Positions 26,237-34,946 are shown, numbered from the stretch's first letter. The stretch is 64,000 nucleotides of DNA from Proteobacteria bacterium CG1_02_64_396 (GCA_001872725.1 MNWR01000029.1:1-64000), one strand, 5' to 3'. Program-made: numbers and translations. The notes: generated by a model from the letters alone, not told the origin.

Positions 26237-26818
26237 TTAAGAGGTGAAGTCCCCAATGGGCCGGTTGCGCGACACGCTCCAACCCGCCGCCCGCATGCCG
26301 GGCGAGGTGGTGTCGGCCGCCTGCACCGAGTACTCCCAGAGGATTTCGGTGAAGTTGAGCTTGAATTGCTCGGTCGGCATGTCGTCGGGGTGGGACTGAA
26401 ACTGGATTTCGCTGATCAGGGCGTAGCGCAGGTAGAAGGTCATGATGTTGAGGGTCTGATCCCCCGAGTTGCGCATGATGAACAGCTTGGTCGCCGCAGC
26501 TTTGGTCCCCGAGGAGTCGAGCGGCTTGGCCCGCAGGCAGTAGTCGTAGAGCCCTACCGAGGTCTTATCGACGTATTTGACGCAGGTGAACTCGGTGATG
26601 ACCGGCCGTCCCGAGGTTCGGGCCGAGTTGCTCACGTCGGTGGTCACCTGCTGCTTCATCCCCTGGTGGATCGAGACCAGCTCGAAGCAGGGGCGGTCGC
26701 CGACCTGCTTGAGGATGTCGTCCTTCCACTCGGCGTCGATGAGGCTGCCGCCGTCCTGCCAGCTGTTGCTCCCTCCGAAGATGGAGTCGTCGCCGGGCTG
26801 CAAAAGAATCAGGTCCAT
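26237..26818 (-). CDS. hcp: T6SS tube protein Hcp (TssD)
   Basis: Hcp hexamers stack into the secreted inner tube. The 193 residues include WKDDILKQVGDRPCFELVSI, ITEFTCVKYVDKTSVGLYDY, then MTFYLRYALISEIQFQSHPD and QFKLNFTEILWEYSVQ, the usual C-terminal Hcp block ending in a Tyr-rich strand. It is somewhat longer than the common 160-170 residues because of an extra tail (TTSPGMRAAGWSVSRNRPIG). A purine-rich AAAGGG lies upstream of the ATG. It sits between tssBC and tssE. Confidence 0.92.
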   Translation of the reverse strand: MDLILLQPGDDSIFGGSNSWQDGGSLIDAEWKDDILKQVGDRPCFELVSIHQGMKQQVTTDVSNSARTSGRPVITEFTCVKYVDKTSVGLYDYCLRAKPLDSSGTKAAATKLFIMRNSGDQTLNIMTFYLRYALISEIQFQSHPDDMPTEQFKLNFTEILWEYSVQAADTTSPGMRAAGWSVSRNRPIGDFTS

Positions 26819-26842
26819 GGTTTTTCCCTTTCGTATGTCGCT

Positions 26843-26867
26843 ATCCCGCTACCGCATCGGGCGGGAT
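26843..26867. other. Hairpin between tssBC and hcp
   Basis: ATCCCGC and GCGGGAT form a seven-pair stem around an 11-base loop in the 61-base gap. There is no T-run on the transcribed side, so it is not a standard terminator. It could stabilise the hcp end of a processed transcript, which would fit the high Hcp demand; that is inference. Confidence 0.3.
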
Positions 26868-26879
26868 CGAGTCATCGCA

Positions 26880-28952
26880 TTAGGCCGGAAGATCGGCTAC
26901 CAGGCGGATCGAGGTGGTCAGCTCCTCAAGCTGGAAGTGGGGCTTGAGGAAGATTGTCGCCTTGTAGGCCCCCGGCTTGCCGGGCACATCGGTGACGCTG
27001 ATCTTGGCCGCTCGTAGCGGGTAGGAGGCCTTCACATCTTGGGGCGCCTCGTCGTCGAGCAGCACGTACTGGGCGATCCAGCTGTTGAGATAGGACTCGA
27101 CGTTGCTCCGGGTCATGAAGCTGCCGACCTTCTCGCGCATGATCACCTTGATGTAGTGGGCAAAACGGGACGCCGACAAGATGTAGGGGAGCATCGAGGA
27201 GACCTGGGCGTTGGCGTTGGCCAGATCCGAGATGTACTGCTTGGGTTTGTTGGTGGTTTGGCCGCCGAAGAAAACCGCTTGGTTGGTCCCCTTGCAGTGG
27301 CACAGCGCCATGAAACCCAGGTCGTTGATCTCTTTCTCGCGCCGGTCGGTGATGGCGACCTGGGTCGGGCAGATCATCGCCACGTCACCCTCGCCGGTTT
27401 TGAAGTTGAAGGCGGGCAGCCCCCGAACCAATCCCCCCCCTTCGACGCCGCGAATAGCGGCGGTCCAGCCGTAGAGGGAAAAGGCGGTGGTGACCCGATT
27501 GGCCAAAAGGTAGGCGGCGTTGCCCCAAAGGAACTTGGTGCTGTCGGGCTCAAGCGCAGTGTCGGGGGTTCCGGCGGGGGGGAGCGACCATTCGTCGACC
27601 GAGCCCACGTCCTCTTCGAAGCGGATCCCCTCGACCGGGTTGGTCTTGTCGCCGTAGGGCAGGCGCAGCAACACATCGGGGAGCACCAGCGAGACGTAGC
27701 GGGAATCCTCGCTGTCGCGGAAGCCGCGCCATTCGGTCAGCTCGGTGTTCTCGAAGATCTTGGCCAGGTCGCGGGGCTTGGCCAGCGCCTCGAAATTCCC
27801 CAACCCGAACAGCCCCGGCGCCGCTGCGGCGACAAAGGGGGCGTGGCTGGCGGCGGCCACCTCGGCGATTTTGTCGAGCAGGGTGATGTCTTGCGGACTG
27901 CTGCCGAAGCGATAGTCGCCCAGCAACATGCTGTAGGGGGCGCCGCCGTAGGTGCCGTATTCGGCCTCGTAGATCTTTTTAAAGACGGCGCTCTGATCGA
28001 ATTCAACCGCCTTGGTCAGATCCTTGTAGAGATCGTCGCGGCTGATGTTGAGCACCCGCAGCTTGAGCATGGTGCCGGTCTCGGCCCGGGAGATCAGGTA
28101 GAACATCCCCCGCCAAGTCGCCTCAAGATCCTTGAACTGCTGGTCGTGCATCACCAGGTTGAGCTGCTTGGCGACCAGGGCGTCGATCTCGGCAGTGCGG
28201 GCATCCATGAACTGTCCCGCCGACCAGCCGCGACGCGGATCCTCATCGGGGATGTTGGCGGCGGTGATGTTGGCCAGAACGTCGACCGTCAGCTGACCCA
28301 ACATCGCCAGGGTCGCGGCGGGGTCGCCACCGATGAGCTCGGCCAAAGTCGCCACCTCGTCGGCGGCGGTCACTCCACGCCAAACCGTGGGATCGTCGCC
28401 GGTGAAGGCGGTGGTGAATTTGCCCCGCAACGCATCCCCCTCGGTTCCAATCGTGACCGCCAGGTCGAGCAGCTTGGCCACCGCGTCGGAGACCTCGACC
28501 TTGGTTTGCAGGTCGCGGATGCGGCAGCGCCGGTCGTACCAAACCTTGAAGGGATTGACGGCGGGGGTGGCCGGGTTGGTGCCGTCGCCGGGGATCTCAC
28601 CCCAGTCGGGGCGCGACACCAGCGACAGAGGTTCGAAGTGGGTCAGGTCGCCGAAGGTGAGCAGACCGCTGAGGTTGCCGGTGCCGCCCAGCACATTGGG
28701 GACCGGGGCCAGCTTGATGCGCGGTTTGCACGATTTGAGGACGGCGTTGAAGTTGTCCCGGTCGATTTCGACCATCTTGCGATCCTTGACCGGGAGGAGC
28801 TCCGAGGCGGAGTCGCCGGACAGATCGGCGAAGATGCCGATGATGAAGGGAAGCTCCTTCTTCTGGAGCGCCCCACCGGTTTCGACGTCGTAGGTGATTT
28901 TCACCCGCGGCGGACGGACCCGGGTGAGTTTGTCTTGGACACTTCCCAACAT
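26880..28952 (-). CDS. tssBC: Fused T6SS sheath protein TssB-TssC
   Basis: One 690-residue frame holds both sheath subunits. Residues 1 to about 180 match TssB/VipA: SVQDKLTRVRPPRVKITYDV, LPFIIGIFADLSGDS, VKDRKMVEIDRDNFNAVLKS, FGDLTHFEP. From about 245 to the end it matches TssC/VipB: QLNLVMHDQQFKDLEATWRG, YGTYGGAPYSMLLGDYRF, FGSSPQDITLL, LVLPDVLLRLPYG, FLWGNAAYLLANR and CHYIK-like ASRFAHYIKVIMREKVGS. In most systems these are two genes. A linker of Ala/Thr-rich sequence joins them. The ATG is preceded by GAGGAG. It is the first large gene of the operon, after the 82-aa gene. Confidence 0.92.
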   Translation of the reverse strand: MLGSVQDKLTRVRPPRVKITYDVETGGALQKKELPFIIGIFADLSGDSASELLPVKDRKMVEIDRDNFNAVLKSCKPRIKLAPVPNVLGGTGNLSGLLTFGDLTHFEPLSLVSRPDWGEIPGDGTNPATPAVNPFKVWYDRRCRIRDLQTKVEVSDAVAKLLDLAVTIGTEGDALRGKFTTAFTGDDPTVWRGVTAADEVATLAELIGGDPAATLAMLGQLTVDVLANITAANIPDEDPRRGWSAGQFMDARTAEIDALVAKQLNLVMHDQQFKDLEATWRGMFYLISRAETGTMLKLRVLNISRDDLYKDLTKAVEFDQSAVFKKIYEAEYGTYGGAPYSMLLGDYRFGSSPQDITLLDKIAEVAAASHAPFVAAAAPGLFGLGNFEALAKPRDLAKIFENTELTEWRGFRDSEDSRYVSLVLPDVLLRLPYGDKTNPVEGIRFEEDVGSVDEWSLPPAGTPDTALEPDSTKFLWGNAAYLLANRVTTAFSLYGWTAAIRGVEGGGLVRGLPAFNFKTGEGDVAMICPTQVAITDRREKEINDLGFMALCHCKGTNQAVFFGGQTTNKPKQYISDLANANAQVSSMLPYILSASRFAHYIKVIMREKVGSFMTRSNVESYLNSWIAQYVLLDDEAPQDVKASYPLRAAKISVTDVPGKPGAYKATIFLKPHFQLEELTTSIRLVADLPA

Positions 28953-29065
28953 GGTTTTCTCGGCTCCTCTGTGTCATCCCATAGGTCATGCCGAACGATT
29001 CGGCCTGGCCCCGGTGGTCGCCGCTCCAAGAAGTACCTTCGCGGCGTGCCTCAGGACGACCCTTT

Positions 29066-29314
29066 TTAGTGGGTCGTGATTGAGCGGCGGTACATCACCT
29101 GACCGCCATTGGTGTTCTGGCAAACGACCTCGCCCTGGGCGACCAGGCGGTCGAGCGCCTGCTGCACCAGATCGAGGGAATCGTTGTAGCGCTGGCGCAA
29201 CAGCCACCACCGCGCCACCCCTTCCAGGGTTTCGGAGGCGTCGGGCCGCGAGGCCAGGTAACGGCTGATGGCATCGGCGGCGCTGGCAATCTCGTCTCGT
29301 TGGATTCGGCTCAC
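29066..29314 (-). CDS. Small winged-helix-like protein, first gene of T6SS operon
   Basis: 82 residues starting MSRIQRDEIASAADAISRYL. The pattern SETLEGVARWWLLRQRYNDS, then LVQQALDRLVAQGEVVCQNT and a final beta hairpin (GGQVMYRRS) looks like a winged helix-turn-helix. Similar short proteins occur near T6SS genes; the function is unknown to me. It lies 113 bases upstream of tssBC and about 145 bases downstream of the predicted sigma54 start site, so it is probably the first cistron. It could be a regulator or a structural adaptor. Confidence 0.65.
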   Translation of the reverse strand: MSRIQRDEIASAADAISRYLASRPDASETLEGVARWWLLRQRYNDSLDLVQQALDRLVAQGEVVCQNTNGGQVMYRRSITTH

Positions 29315-29468
29315 GCGGTTTCTCCCTCGTCGGATCCTTTGGGCACCGCCGCCTGCTGTGGCGCTGCCCTGCGTTGATGTCGGCTACGGACGCCGGGCGA
29401 TCCGGCCAGTCGCGTGCTGCCCGGATCGCCTCGGCCCAGGTACGGTCGAGGGGCGTCGGGAACCCCTA

Positions 29469-29486
29469 TTGCAGGGGGTGTGCCAA
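29469..29486 (-). promoter_or_regulatory. Sigma54 (RpoN) type promoter for the T6SS operon
   Basis: On the minus strand the sequence reads TTGGCACACCCCCTGCAAT. GG and GC are exactly ten bases apart, matching the -24/-12 consensus TGGCAC-N5-TTGC in all core positions except one. The start of transcription would be near 29459. It points at the 82-aa gene and tssBC. A sigma54 activator is encoded at 31190-32551. Confidence 0.7.
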
Positions 29487-29587
29487 GGTTTTTTTGGTTC
29501 GTTAAGTATTTGTAAATCAAACGAAAATATTGAATTTGTTGCGGCGATGGGTGGGTCGCGGCGGACCCAGGGGGGGGAGGCCCTTGG

Positions 29588-29610
29588 CATTACCTGATGA
29601 GGGGGTAATG
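29588..29610. promoter_or_regulatory. Candidate activator-binding palindrome
   Basis: CATTACC and GGTAATG form a perfect 7+7 inverted repeat with a 9-base spacer. Its centre lies about 115 bases upstream of the -24 element, the usual distance for a sigma54 enhancer site. Binding by the nearby activator is inferred from position and symmetry. Confidence 0.5.
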
Positions 29611-29966
29611 GGCGCAATTGCAGGGGTTTGGCAGAGGATGGGGGGGTGGGTCGCGGATGACCCGGCCGGGGCACGGGGGACCCAGGGGCTTAATCGGGGA
29701 ATTCGGGGGGGCGGTTCGACGTGGGTCGTCGGCGGGGATGGGGGGATCGGACCCCCCGCGTTGATTCCTGCGCTGGGTAGAGGCGTTTTTTGGAGGGCAC
29801 GCGCCGTCGCGGTTATTGCGGCGCTTTCAAAACCGGTCGTTGACGTTCCTGGTTTTGGCGGTCCATCCGTGGGTCGCAAGGGTGCGCCGAATCAATCGGC
29901 GCTTGTCTCAACACTGCTGGGGGGGTGATGTGCCCCGGTCGAGCCGGGTTCACCCCCCCTGGTCGC

Positions 29967-31109
29967 TTACCGCCCCACGACCGGAAAAACGATCTCCGGT
30001 GCGGGTTTGGCCGCCGGTTGGGGGGCCGGGGCGTTGTAGGGATCGGGGGCGGGGCGGGTGTAGGAGACGACCCCGACGGTCTCGTCGTCGTACAGGTTGA
30101 CCACCGTGAAACCGAAGTAGGGTCCACCCTCGGGATTCCAATCCCCTTCGAGCTCGCTGCCGCCGTTCCCGGCGATCACCTGAGTGACGTTGTGTTTGGG
30201 GCCGATCTTGTCGGTGTAGAGCCACTCGTGGGCGTGGGCGCAGAAGTAGCCCGCGAATTTCGGGGTGTCGCCAAAGAGCTTGAGCAGCGCATCGCCCAAG
30301 GTATGGGGGGCGGTGTTGTAGACGATGTCGTGGGGACCGGGGTTGTTGAGCACCAGCGGTTTGTGGGCCAAGACCACGATCCGCTTGATCTTCCGATTCT
30401 TCGAGGCTTTGGCGAAATCTCGCTCCACCCAGTGCAGCGGCGCCCAACTCGCCACCGTCTTATCGGCAAGCAGGGGATTGGCCACCGTTGAGAGGGAGTC
30501 GGTGTTCAGAACCACGTAGTGCACACCGCTCTTCAGGTCGTCAAAGGAGTAGGTCTGGGTTTGGTTGTTGTCCTCGGCCAGTAGGTCGCGTTGCAGTGCT
30601 TTGGGGCCGGAGGGACCGTTGCTGGCTTTGGCCAGATGGTTGGCCGCCAGCCAGGCGACCCAGGCCGAAAGGTTGGCCGAGTCGGGGTATTCGACGTAAT
30701 TGCCGGGGCTGACCTCTTGCGAGGCGTCGGCCTCGTGGTTGCCCGGCAGGGGGACCAGCTCGATGTGGCTGTCGGCGAAGTGGCTTTGATCCACCAGGGT
30801 TTTCCAGGCGTTGAGCTCGGCGGCGGCGGTTTGGCCGTTGTCGGGCTGCATCCCCAGCACCAAATCCCCCACGAAAAAGAAATAGTCGGGCTTCACCGGC
30901 AGCGTCTGAATGTCGGCCAGGGTCTGCTGCAACTGCGCCACGTTGGCGGTGCTGGGGGCGGGATCGGTCACCCCGAAACCGACCCGGTTGCAGCCGATGT
31001 AGGCAAAGCTGGCCAGCAGCTCGCGCGCATCGGCGGTGAGGGGGGGCATCCAGGCGGACAGGGCGACGCAGGCGAGCAGCAGCGGACGGAAACAGTGGTT
31101 GCGCTTCAT
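29967..31109 (-). CDS. Secreted metallophosphoesterase
   Basis: 380 residues with an N-terminal export signal (MKRNHCFRPLLLACVALSAW, cleavage likely near TADARE). Calcineurin-like phosphoesterase motifs are visible: FVGDLVLG, LPGNHEA, VVLAHKPLV and CAHAHEWLY (the usual GHxH appears as AHAH). The first metal motif is degenerate (YIGCNRVG in place of DxH). The C-terminus is Pro/Ala-rich. AAGGAG precedes the ATG at the right distance. It lies downstream of the sigma54 activator on the same strand with an 80-base gap. The substrate is unknown. Confidence 0.75.
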   Translation of the reverse strand: MKRNHCFRPLLLACVALSAWMPPLTADARELLASFAYIGCNRVGFGVTDPAPSTANVAQLQQTLADIQTLPVKPDYFFFVGDLVLGMQPDNGQTAAAELNAWKTLVDQSHFADSHIELVPLPGNHEADASQEVSPGNYVEYPDSANLSAWVAWLAANHLAKASNGPSGPKALQRDLLAEDNNQTQTYSFDDLKSGVHYVVLNTDSLSTVANPLLADKTVASWAPLHWVERDFAKASKNRKIKRIVVLAHKPLVLNNPGPHDIVYNTAPHTLGDALLKLFGDTPKFAGYFCAHAHEWLYTDKIGPKHNVTQVIAGNGGSELEGDWNPEGGPYFGFTVVNLYDDETVGVVSYTRPAPDPYNAPAPQPAAKPAPEIVFPVVGR

Positions 31110-31189
31110 GACGTGGACTCCTTGATCGATGGTGATGGGCCGTGTTGTTGTGGGTCGTTTCGAGCGGCAGCAGGAGCGATCCACCCGGT

Positions 31190-32551
31190 TTAATCCTTCC
31201 CGAAATTCCCCCGGTCGATCCCGTATTTTTTGAGCAGTTTTCCGAAGGCCCGCCGCTCTTTGCCGGCCAGGCGGGCCGCCTCGGAGACGTTGCCGTCGGT
31301 GGTGCGCAGCATCTCTTGCAGGTAGCTGCGCTCGAAGGCCTCCATCGCCTCGCTCTTGGCCTCGTTGAAATTGCGCTGGGCGCTCGACGCCTTGGCGCGG
31401 GGGGTGTCCGAGGCGGGGGTCAGGTGGAGGGGGTCCCCCTTGACGGTGGGGATGCAGATGCTGCGTCCGGTCGAGAGCACGAAAATCCGGTGCAGGTAGT
31501 TTTCGAGCTCCCGGACGTTGCCGGGCCAGGGGTAGTGGTTCATCCACTCCAGGGTGATGGGGTGCAGCTTTTTTTCGGGGCAGCGGTAGCGCTGGCTGAA
31601 TTGCCGCAAAAAGTGTTCGGCCAACAGCGCAACGTCGCCGGGGCGCTCGCGCAGCGGCGGAATCTGAATATGCAGGATGTGCAGCCGGTAGTAGAGGTCC
31701 TCGCGAAAACGACCCTCGGCAACCAGCACCTCAAGGTCGCGGTTGGTGGCGCTGACCACCCGCACATCGCTGCGCAGGGTGCTGGTGCCTCCCAGGGGAC
31801 GGTATTCCCGGTCCTGCAAAAAGCGCAGCAGCGCCCCCTGCCCCTTGGGGGTCAGGCTGTCGACCTCGTCCAGAAACAAAGTCCCCCCCGAGGCCTGGGC
31901 CACCAAGCCGGGATGGGCCTGCTTGGCGTCGGTGAAGGCCCCCTTTTCGTAACCGAAGAGCTCGGCCAGCAGCAGATCGTCGTTCAAGGCGCAGCAGTTG
32001 ACCGGAACAAAGGGGCGGTCGCAGCGGGCGCCGGTGTAGTGAATCCCCCGCGCCACCATCTCTTTACCGGTGCCGGTTTCGCCCCGCAGCAGCACCGGGG
32101 TGTCGTATCCGGCGAAGGTCGCCACCACCTTGAGCATCCGCCGAATCGGGGGCGAATCGCCCAGGATGTTCAGGCTGAGCATCTCCTGAACGGCGGGGGA
32201 GGGGTCATGGGGATGGTCGTCGGTGAGGTGGTCGATCAGGGTGTCGTCGTCGAACGGGGCGACCAATACCCGGTTGCAACGGCGTAGCAGATCGGGGTGT
32301 TCGAGGAGGGAGGGGTCGAAGGTGACCAGCAGCTCAAAGGCGTGATCGTTGTGCAGCAGGTCGGCCAAGTGTGGGGTTTGGCCGCGACCGACCAACAGGA
32401 CTGGGGTACGGCCCGAGGTCGAGGTTGGTGGGCTTCCTGGGGCGTGCAGCGTGGGATCGGGAAGCTGCCAGGAGCGGCATAGCCCCAGCAGATGCTGGAT
32501 TTCCCGATCATTTGCAATGGCGACTAAAGCGAGCTTCCGATTGCGATCCAT
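31190..32551 (-). CDS. Sigma54-dependent transcriptional activator
   Basis: 453 residues. The N-terminal about 120 residues resemble a receiver fold but lack an obvious phosphorylatable Asp (VLLVGRGQTPHLADLL). The AAA+ domain has Walker A GETGTGKE, the sigma54-contact loop as GAFTDA in place of the usual GAFTGA, Walker B GGTLFLDEVDSL, and RFREDLYYRLHILHIQIPPL. The C-terminus carries a Fis-type helix-turn-helix (GNVSEAARLAGKERRAFGKL). T6SS clusters often encode such activators (VasH type). The predicted sigma54 promoter and palindrome at 29.5 kb are likely targets; this link is inferred. Confidence 0.88.
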   Translation of the reverse strand: MDRNRKLALVAIANDREIQHLLGLCRSWQLPDPTLHAPGSPPTSTSGRTPVLLVGRGQTPHLADLLHNDHAFELLVTFDPSLLEHPDLLRRCNRVLVAPFDDDTLIDHLTDDHPHDPSPAVQEMLSLNILGDSPPIRRMLKVVATFAGYDTPVLLRGETGTGKEMVARGIHYTGARCDRPFVPVNCCALNDDLLLAELFGYEKGAFTDAKQAHPGLVAQASGGTLFLDEVDSLTPKGQGALLRFLQDREYRPLGGTSTLRSDVRVVSATNRDLEVLVAEGRFREDLYYRLHILHIQIPPLRERPGDVALLAEHFLRQFSQRYRCPEKKLHPITLEWMNHYPWPGNVRELENYLHRIFVLSTGRSICIPTVKGDPLHLTPASDTPRAKASSAQRNFNEAKSEAMEAFERSYLQEMLRTTDGNVSEAARLAGKERRAFGKLLKKYGIDRGNFGKD

Positions 32552-32659
32552 GTCGTGTCCTCTGGTGATGAACCAATGGGCGACGGACCTTGAGGGTTGC
32601 AGCTTTAAAAATCAAGCCCTTAGAGCAATAAGCTCTTAAACGACCTTATTTATGCTTAT

Positions 32660-33934
32660 TTAACGAGGGTTCGCGGTCCAGGCCGGGAAGGGGTAGACGG
32701 TGCCAGCCGTGGCGACCGAGGCGGGCCAGACGGTTTTCCAGGTGCCGTTCTGCACCTGAATCATGATGCTGCTGCCCAGGGTGTTCTGCCCGGCGATGTC
32801 GAAGCTGATGCCCGCCCACGGCATGATGAGTTGACTGGCGGGCAGGTTGGTGGCGCTCAGGGCGGCCAAAACCGGGGAGGCGTTGCTGGTTCCGGCCCGG
32901 TTGATGGCGTCCAACAGGGTCATGGCGCCGGTGAAGGCGCGGGCCGAGGCGTCGTCCAGATCGCTGCCGGTATTGGCCTTGTACAGGGTGTTGACCGAGG
33001 CGGCCAGGGTGTTGCTATGGGTCAGATCGAGGTTCCAGGTGGCGCGGCTAACGATCTTTTCGGCGTTGACTCCCAGGTTGTTCAGAAATAGGGGATCGGT
33101 AAATCCGGCGTCCATGCCGACGATCATTTTGGGAACGATGTTGGCGGTTTTGTAGGCCTGAATCAGCCCGATGGCGTCGCTGGTGTACGAGGCCTGCAAG
33201 AGGGTGCGCGGCATGGTCAGCGCGATCTGGCTCGCCTGGGTGGTAAAGCTGGTGGCGGTGGCGCTGTAGGGGACCGAGCTTGCCACCGTCAGGTAGGTGG
33301 TTAGCGCCGTTGAGGTGGCCAGGGTGTTGATCCCGGTGCCGAAGGTGCCGTTTTCGTAGACGATGGTCAGGCCGTTGTTGGCCGGGCTGATCGGGTGGCC
33401 GATGAAGTTCATGTACGAAAAAAACGCGTTGACGAAGGTGGCATCGCTGGGGGTGGTGCGAAAGAAGGTGGTGTAGCCCTGCTGGGTCAAGTCGGGCGCG
33501 GTCGAGTCGGGATTAAGGAAGGGGATCCCTCGCCCGTTGGCAATCTGGGCCGCCGTTTTGGTGGCGGCGCTGTGGTAACAACCGATCAAGGCGACTGCGC
33601 CGGCATTGATGAGCCGCGCCGCCTCGCTGGCGGCCACGATGGCGTCGCCCTGGGTGTCGCCGAAGATCAACGAAACTTGGGTTCCCCCCAGGTTGGGCAA
33701 GCCACTCCCCGACACGGCGGGCAGGTTCAAGGTCGAGGGGGTGTTGATGAGGTCGGCGGCCAGCTGAATGGCCGCTTTTTCGGCCAGGCCGATGGTGGCC
33801 GCTGCGCCGGTCAAAGGTAGGAGCACCCCGATGACGACGGTGTTGGCGGTCGAGCCCGCCCCTGCACCGGTTTGGTTCCCACACCCCCCCAACATCAACA
33901 TCAGGGCTAAGCCCCCCGCCAGCCACAACCTCAT
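32660..33934 (-). CDS. ABC-type branched-chain amino acid binding lipoprotein (Peripla_BP_6)
   Basis: 424 residues with a lipoprotein signal (lipobox LGGC, Cys about residue 18) followed by a Gly/Ser linker. The fold is that of LivJ-type binding proteins: VVIGVLLPLTGAAATIGLAE, then VSLIFGDTQGDAIVAASEAA, ALIGCYHSAATKTAAQIANG and IPFLNPDSTAPDLTQQGYTT, and later TIVYENGTFGTGIN and GMDAGFTDPLFL. GGGAGGG precedes the ATG. No permease or ATPase genes are nearby, so it may act as an orphan sensor or with a transporter elsewhere. Confidence 0.85.
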   Translation of the reverse strand: MRLWLAGGLALMLMLGGCGNQTGAGAGSTANTVVIGVLLPLTGAAATIGLAEKAAIQLAADLINTPSTLNLPAVSGSGLPNLGGTQVSLIFGDTQGDAIVAASEAARLINAGAVALIGCYHSAATKTAAQIANGRGIPFLNPDSTAPDLTQQGYTTFFRTTPSDATFVNAFFSYMNFIGHPISPANNGLTIVYENGTFGTGINTLATSTALTTYLTVASSVPYSATATSFTTQASQIALTMPRTLLQASYTSDAIGLIQAYKTANIVPKMIVGMDAGFTDPLFLNNLGVNAEKIVSRATWNLDLTHSNTLAASVNTLYKANTGSDLDDASARAFTGAMTLLDAINRAGTSNASPVLAALSATNLPASQLIMPWAGISFDIAGQNTLGSSIMIQVQNGTWKTVWPASVATAGTVYPFPAWTANPR

Positions 33935-33956
33935 CGTCCCTCCCCGTGCATTGTGA

Positions 33957-34946
33957 TTACCGGCAGCAGCTCGCCGCCGGTTTACTCCCAGGCCATTGCA
34001 ACGTTCCGATCAACTCCTGCCACGCCACCCCCTCGTTTGCCAGCAATCCCTGGATCTCCTGCGGGATACGGGCGACCCCAAGCGGATCGTAAAACAGGGC
34101 GGTACCGATCCCCACCGTGGTGCTCCCAGCCACCGCGAATTCAAGAGCGTCTTCGGCAGACGCAATCCCCCCCTGCCCCATGATCGGCACATTCGGCCCC
34201 ACCGCCTGGCGGACCTGATGCACCTTGAGCAGCGCCACCGGCTTGATGGCGGGGCCGGAGAGCCCCCCCTGGCCGGGGCCGAGGATTGGTTTGCGTTTGC
34301 GCCAGTCGAGCGCCATCCCCATCAGGGTGTTGATGACCGACAGCCCGTCGGAGCCCCCCTCGACCGCGACCCGGGCCATGAGTCCGATGTCGGTGACATT
34401 GGGGGAAAGCTTGGTAATCAGCGGTTTGCTCGTGGCGCTGCGCACCGCTTGCACCACCGCCCCGAGCACCTCGGGATCGGCCCCGAAGGCGGCCCCCCCC
34501 TCCTTGACGTTGGGGCACGAGACGTTGAGTTCGATGGCGTCGATGGGGGAGTTGTCGAAGATCGCGGCGACCTCACGGTATTCCTCGACCGTGGAGCCGG
34601 CGATGTTGGAGATCCAGCGTGTCCCCCCTTGCGGCAGGGTGGGGAGGATCCGGTCGACCACGTAGCGGGCGCCTGGGTTTTGCAGCCCGATGGTGTTGAG
34701 CATGCCGCCGAGGGTCTCGGCCAGTCGGTGGGGCTTGTTACCCAACCGAGGCTCCAAGGTTGTTCCCTTGAGGACGATGGCGCCGAAGAGATCGTTGGAG
34801 AACCCGGCGATGCGGGGGTATTCGTGACCGAAGCCGACGCAGCCCGAGAGCAGCACCACCGGGTTGCGCAGGGCGATTCCGGCGAAGGTGACCGGGATGT
34901 CGGTAACGATGGGGGCGCTGCTGGGATTCATGAAGTGATCGCTCAC
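33957..34946 (-). CDS. pyrD: Dihydroorotate dehydrogenase, catalytic subunit (class 1B)
   Basis: Oxidises dihydroorotate to orotate with FMN and passes electrons to PyrK and NAD. Family motifs are intact: FAGIALRNPVVLLSGCVGFG, GAIVLKGTTLEPRLGN, then MLNTIGLQNPG and IELNVSCPNVKEGG (catalytic Cys), PLITKLSPNVTDI, INTLMGMALDW, GGLSGPAIKP and IMGQGGIASAEDALEF. The start was set at the GTG overlapping the pyrK stop (GTGA); a GTG two codons upstream and an ATG five codons downstream are alternatives. Coupling to pyrK confirms class 1B. Confidence 0.93.
   Translation of the reverse strand: MSDHFMNPSSAPIVTDIPVTFAGIALRNPVVLLSGCVGFGHEYPRIAGFSNDLFGAIVLKGTTLEPRLGNKPHRLAETLGGMLNTIGLQNPGARYVVDRILPTLPQGGTRWISNIAGSTVEEYREVAAIFDNSPIDAIELNVSCPNVKEGGAAFGADPEVLGAVVQAVRSATSKPLITKLSPNVTDIGLMARVAVEGGSDGLSVINTLMGMALDWRKRKPILGPGQGGLSGPAIKPVALLKVHQVRQAVGPNVPIMGQGGIASAEDALEFAVAGSTTVGIGTALFYDPLGVARIPQEIQGLLANEGVAWQELIGTLQWPGSKPAASCCR

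Larger units (their letters stand above)
29315..29966. other. Promoter region upstream of the T6SS operon
   Basis: A gene-free stretch of about 650 bases. It holds the predicted sigma54 promoter, an AT-rich tract at about 29500-29540 that contrasts with the GC-rich surroundings (a bend or IHF-type position), and the palindrome at 29588-29610. The rest (29620-29960) is G-rich and has no credible gene. One open frame on the plus strand (29530-29928) lacks protein character. Confidence 0.6.

Noticed and set aside
29530-29928. Plus-strand frame of 132 codons upstream of the T6SS operon
   Set aside because: G-rich low-complexity sequence with no ribosome-binding site or conserved pattern; treated as promoter DNA.
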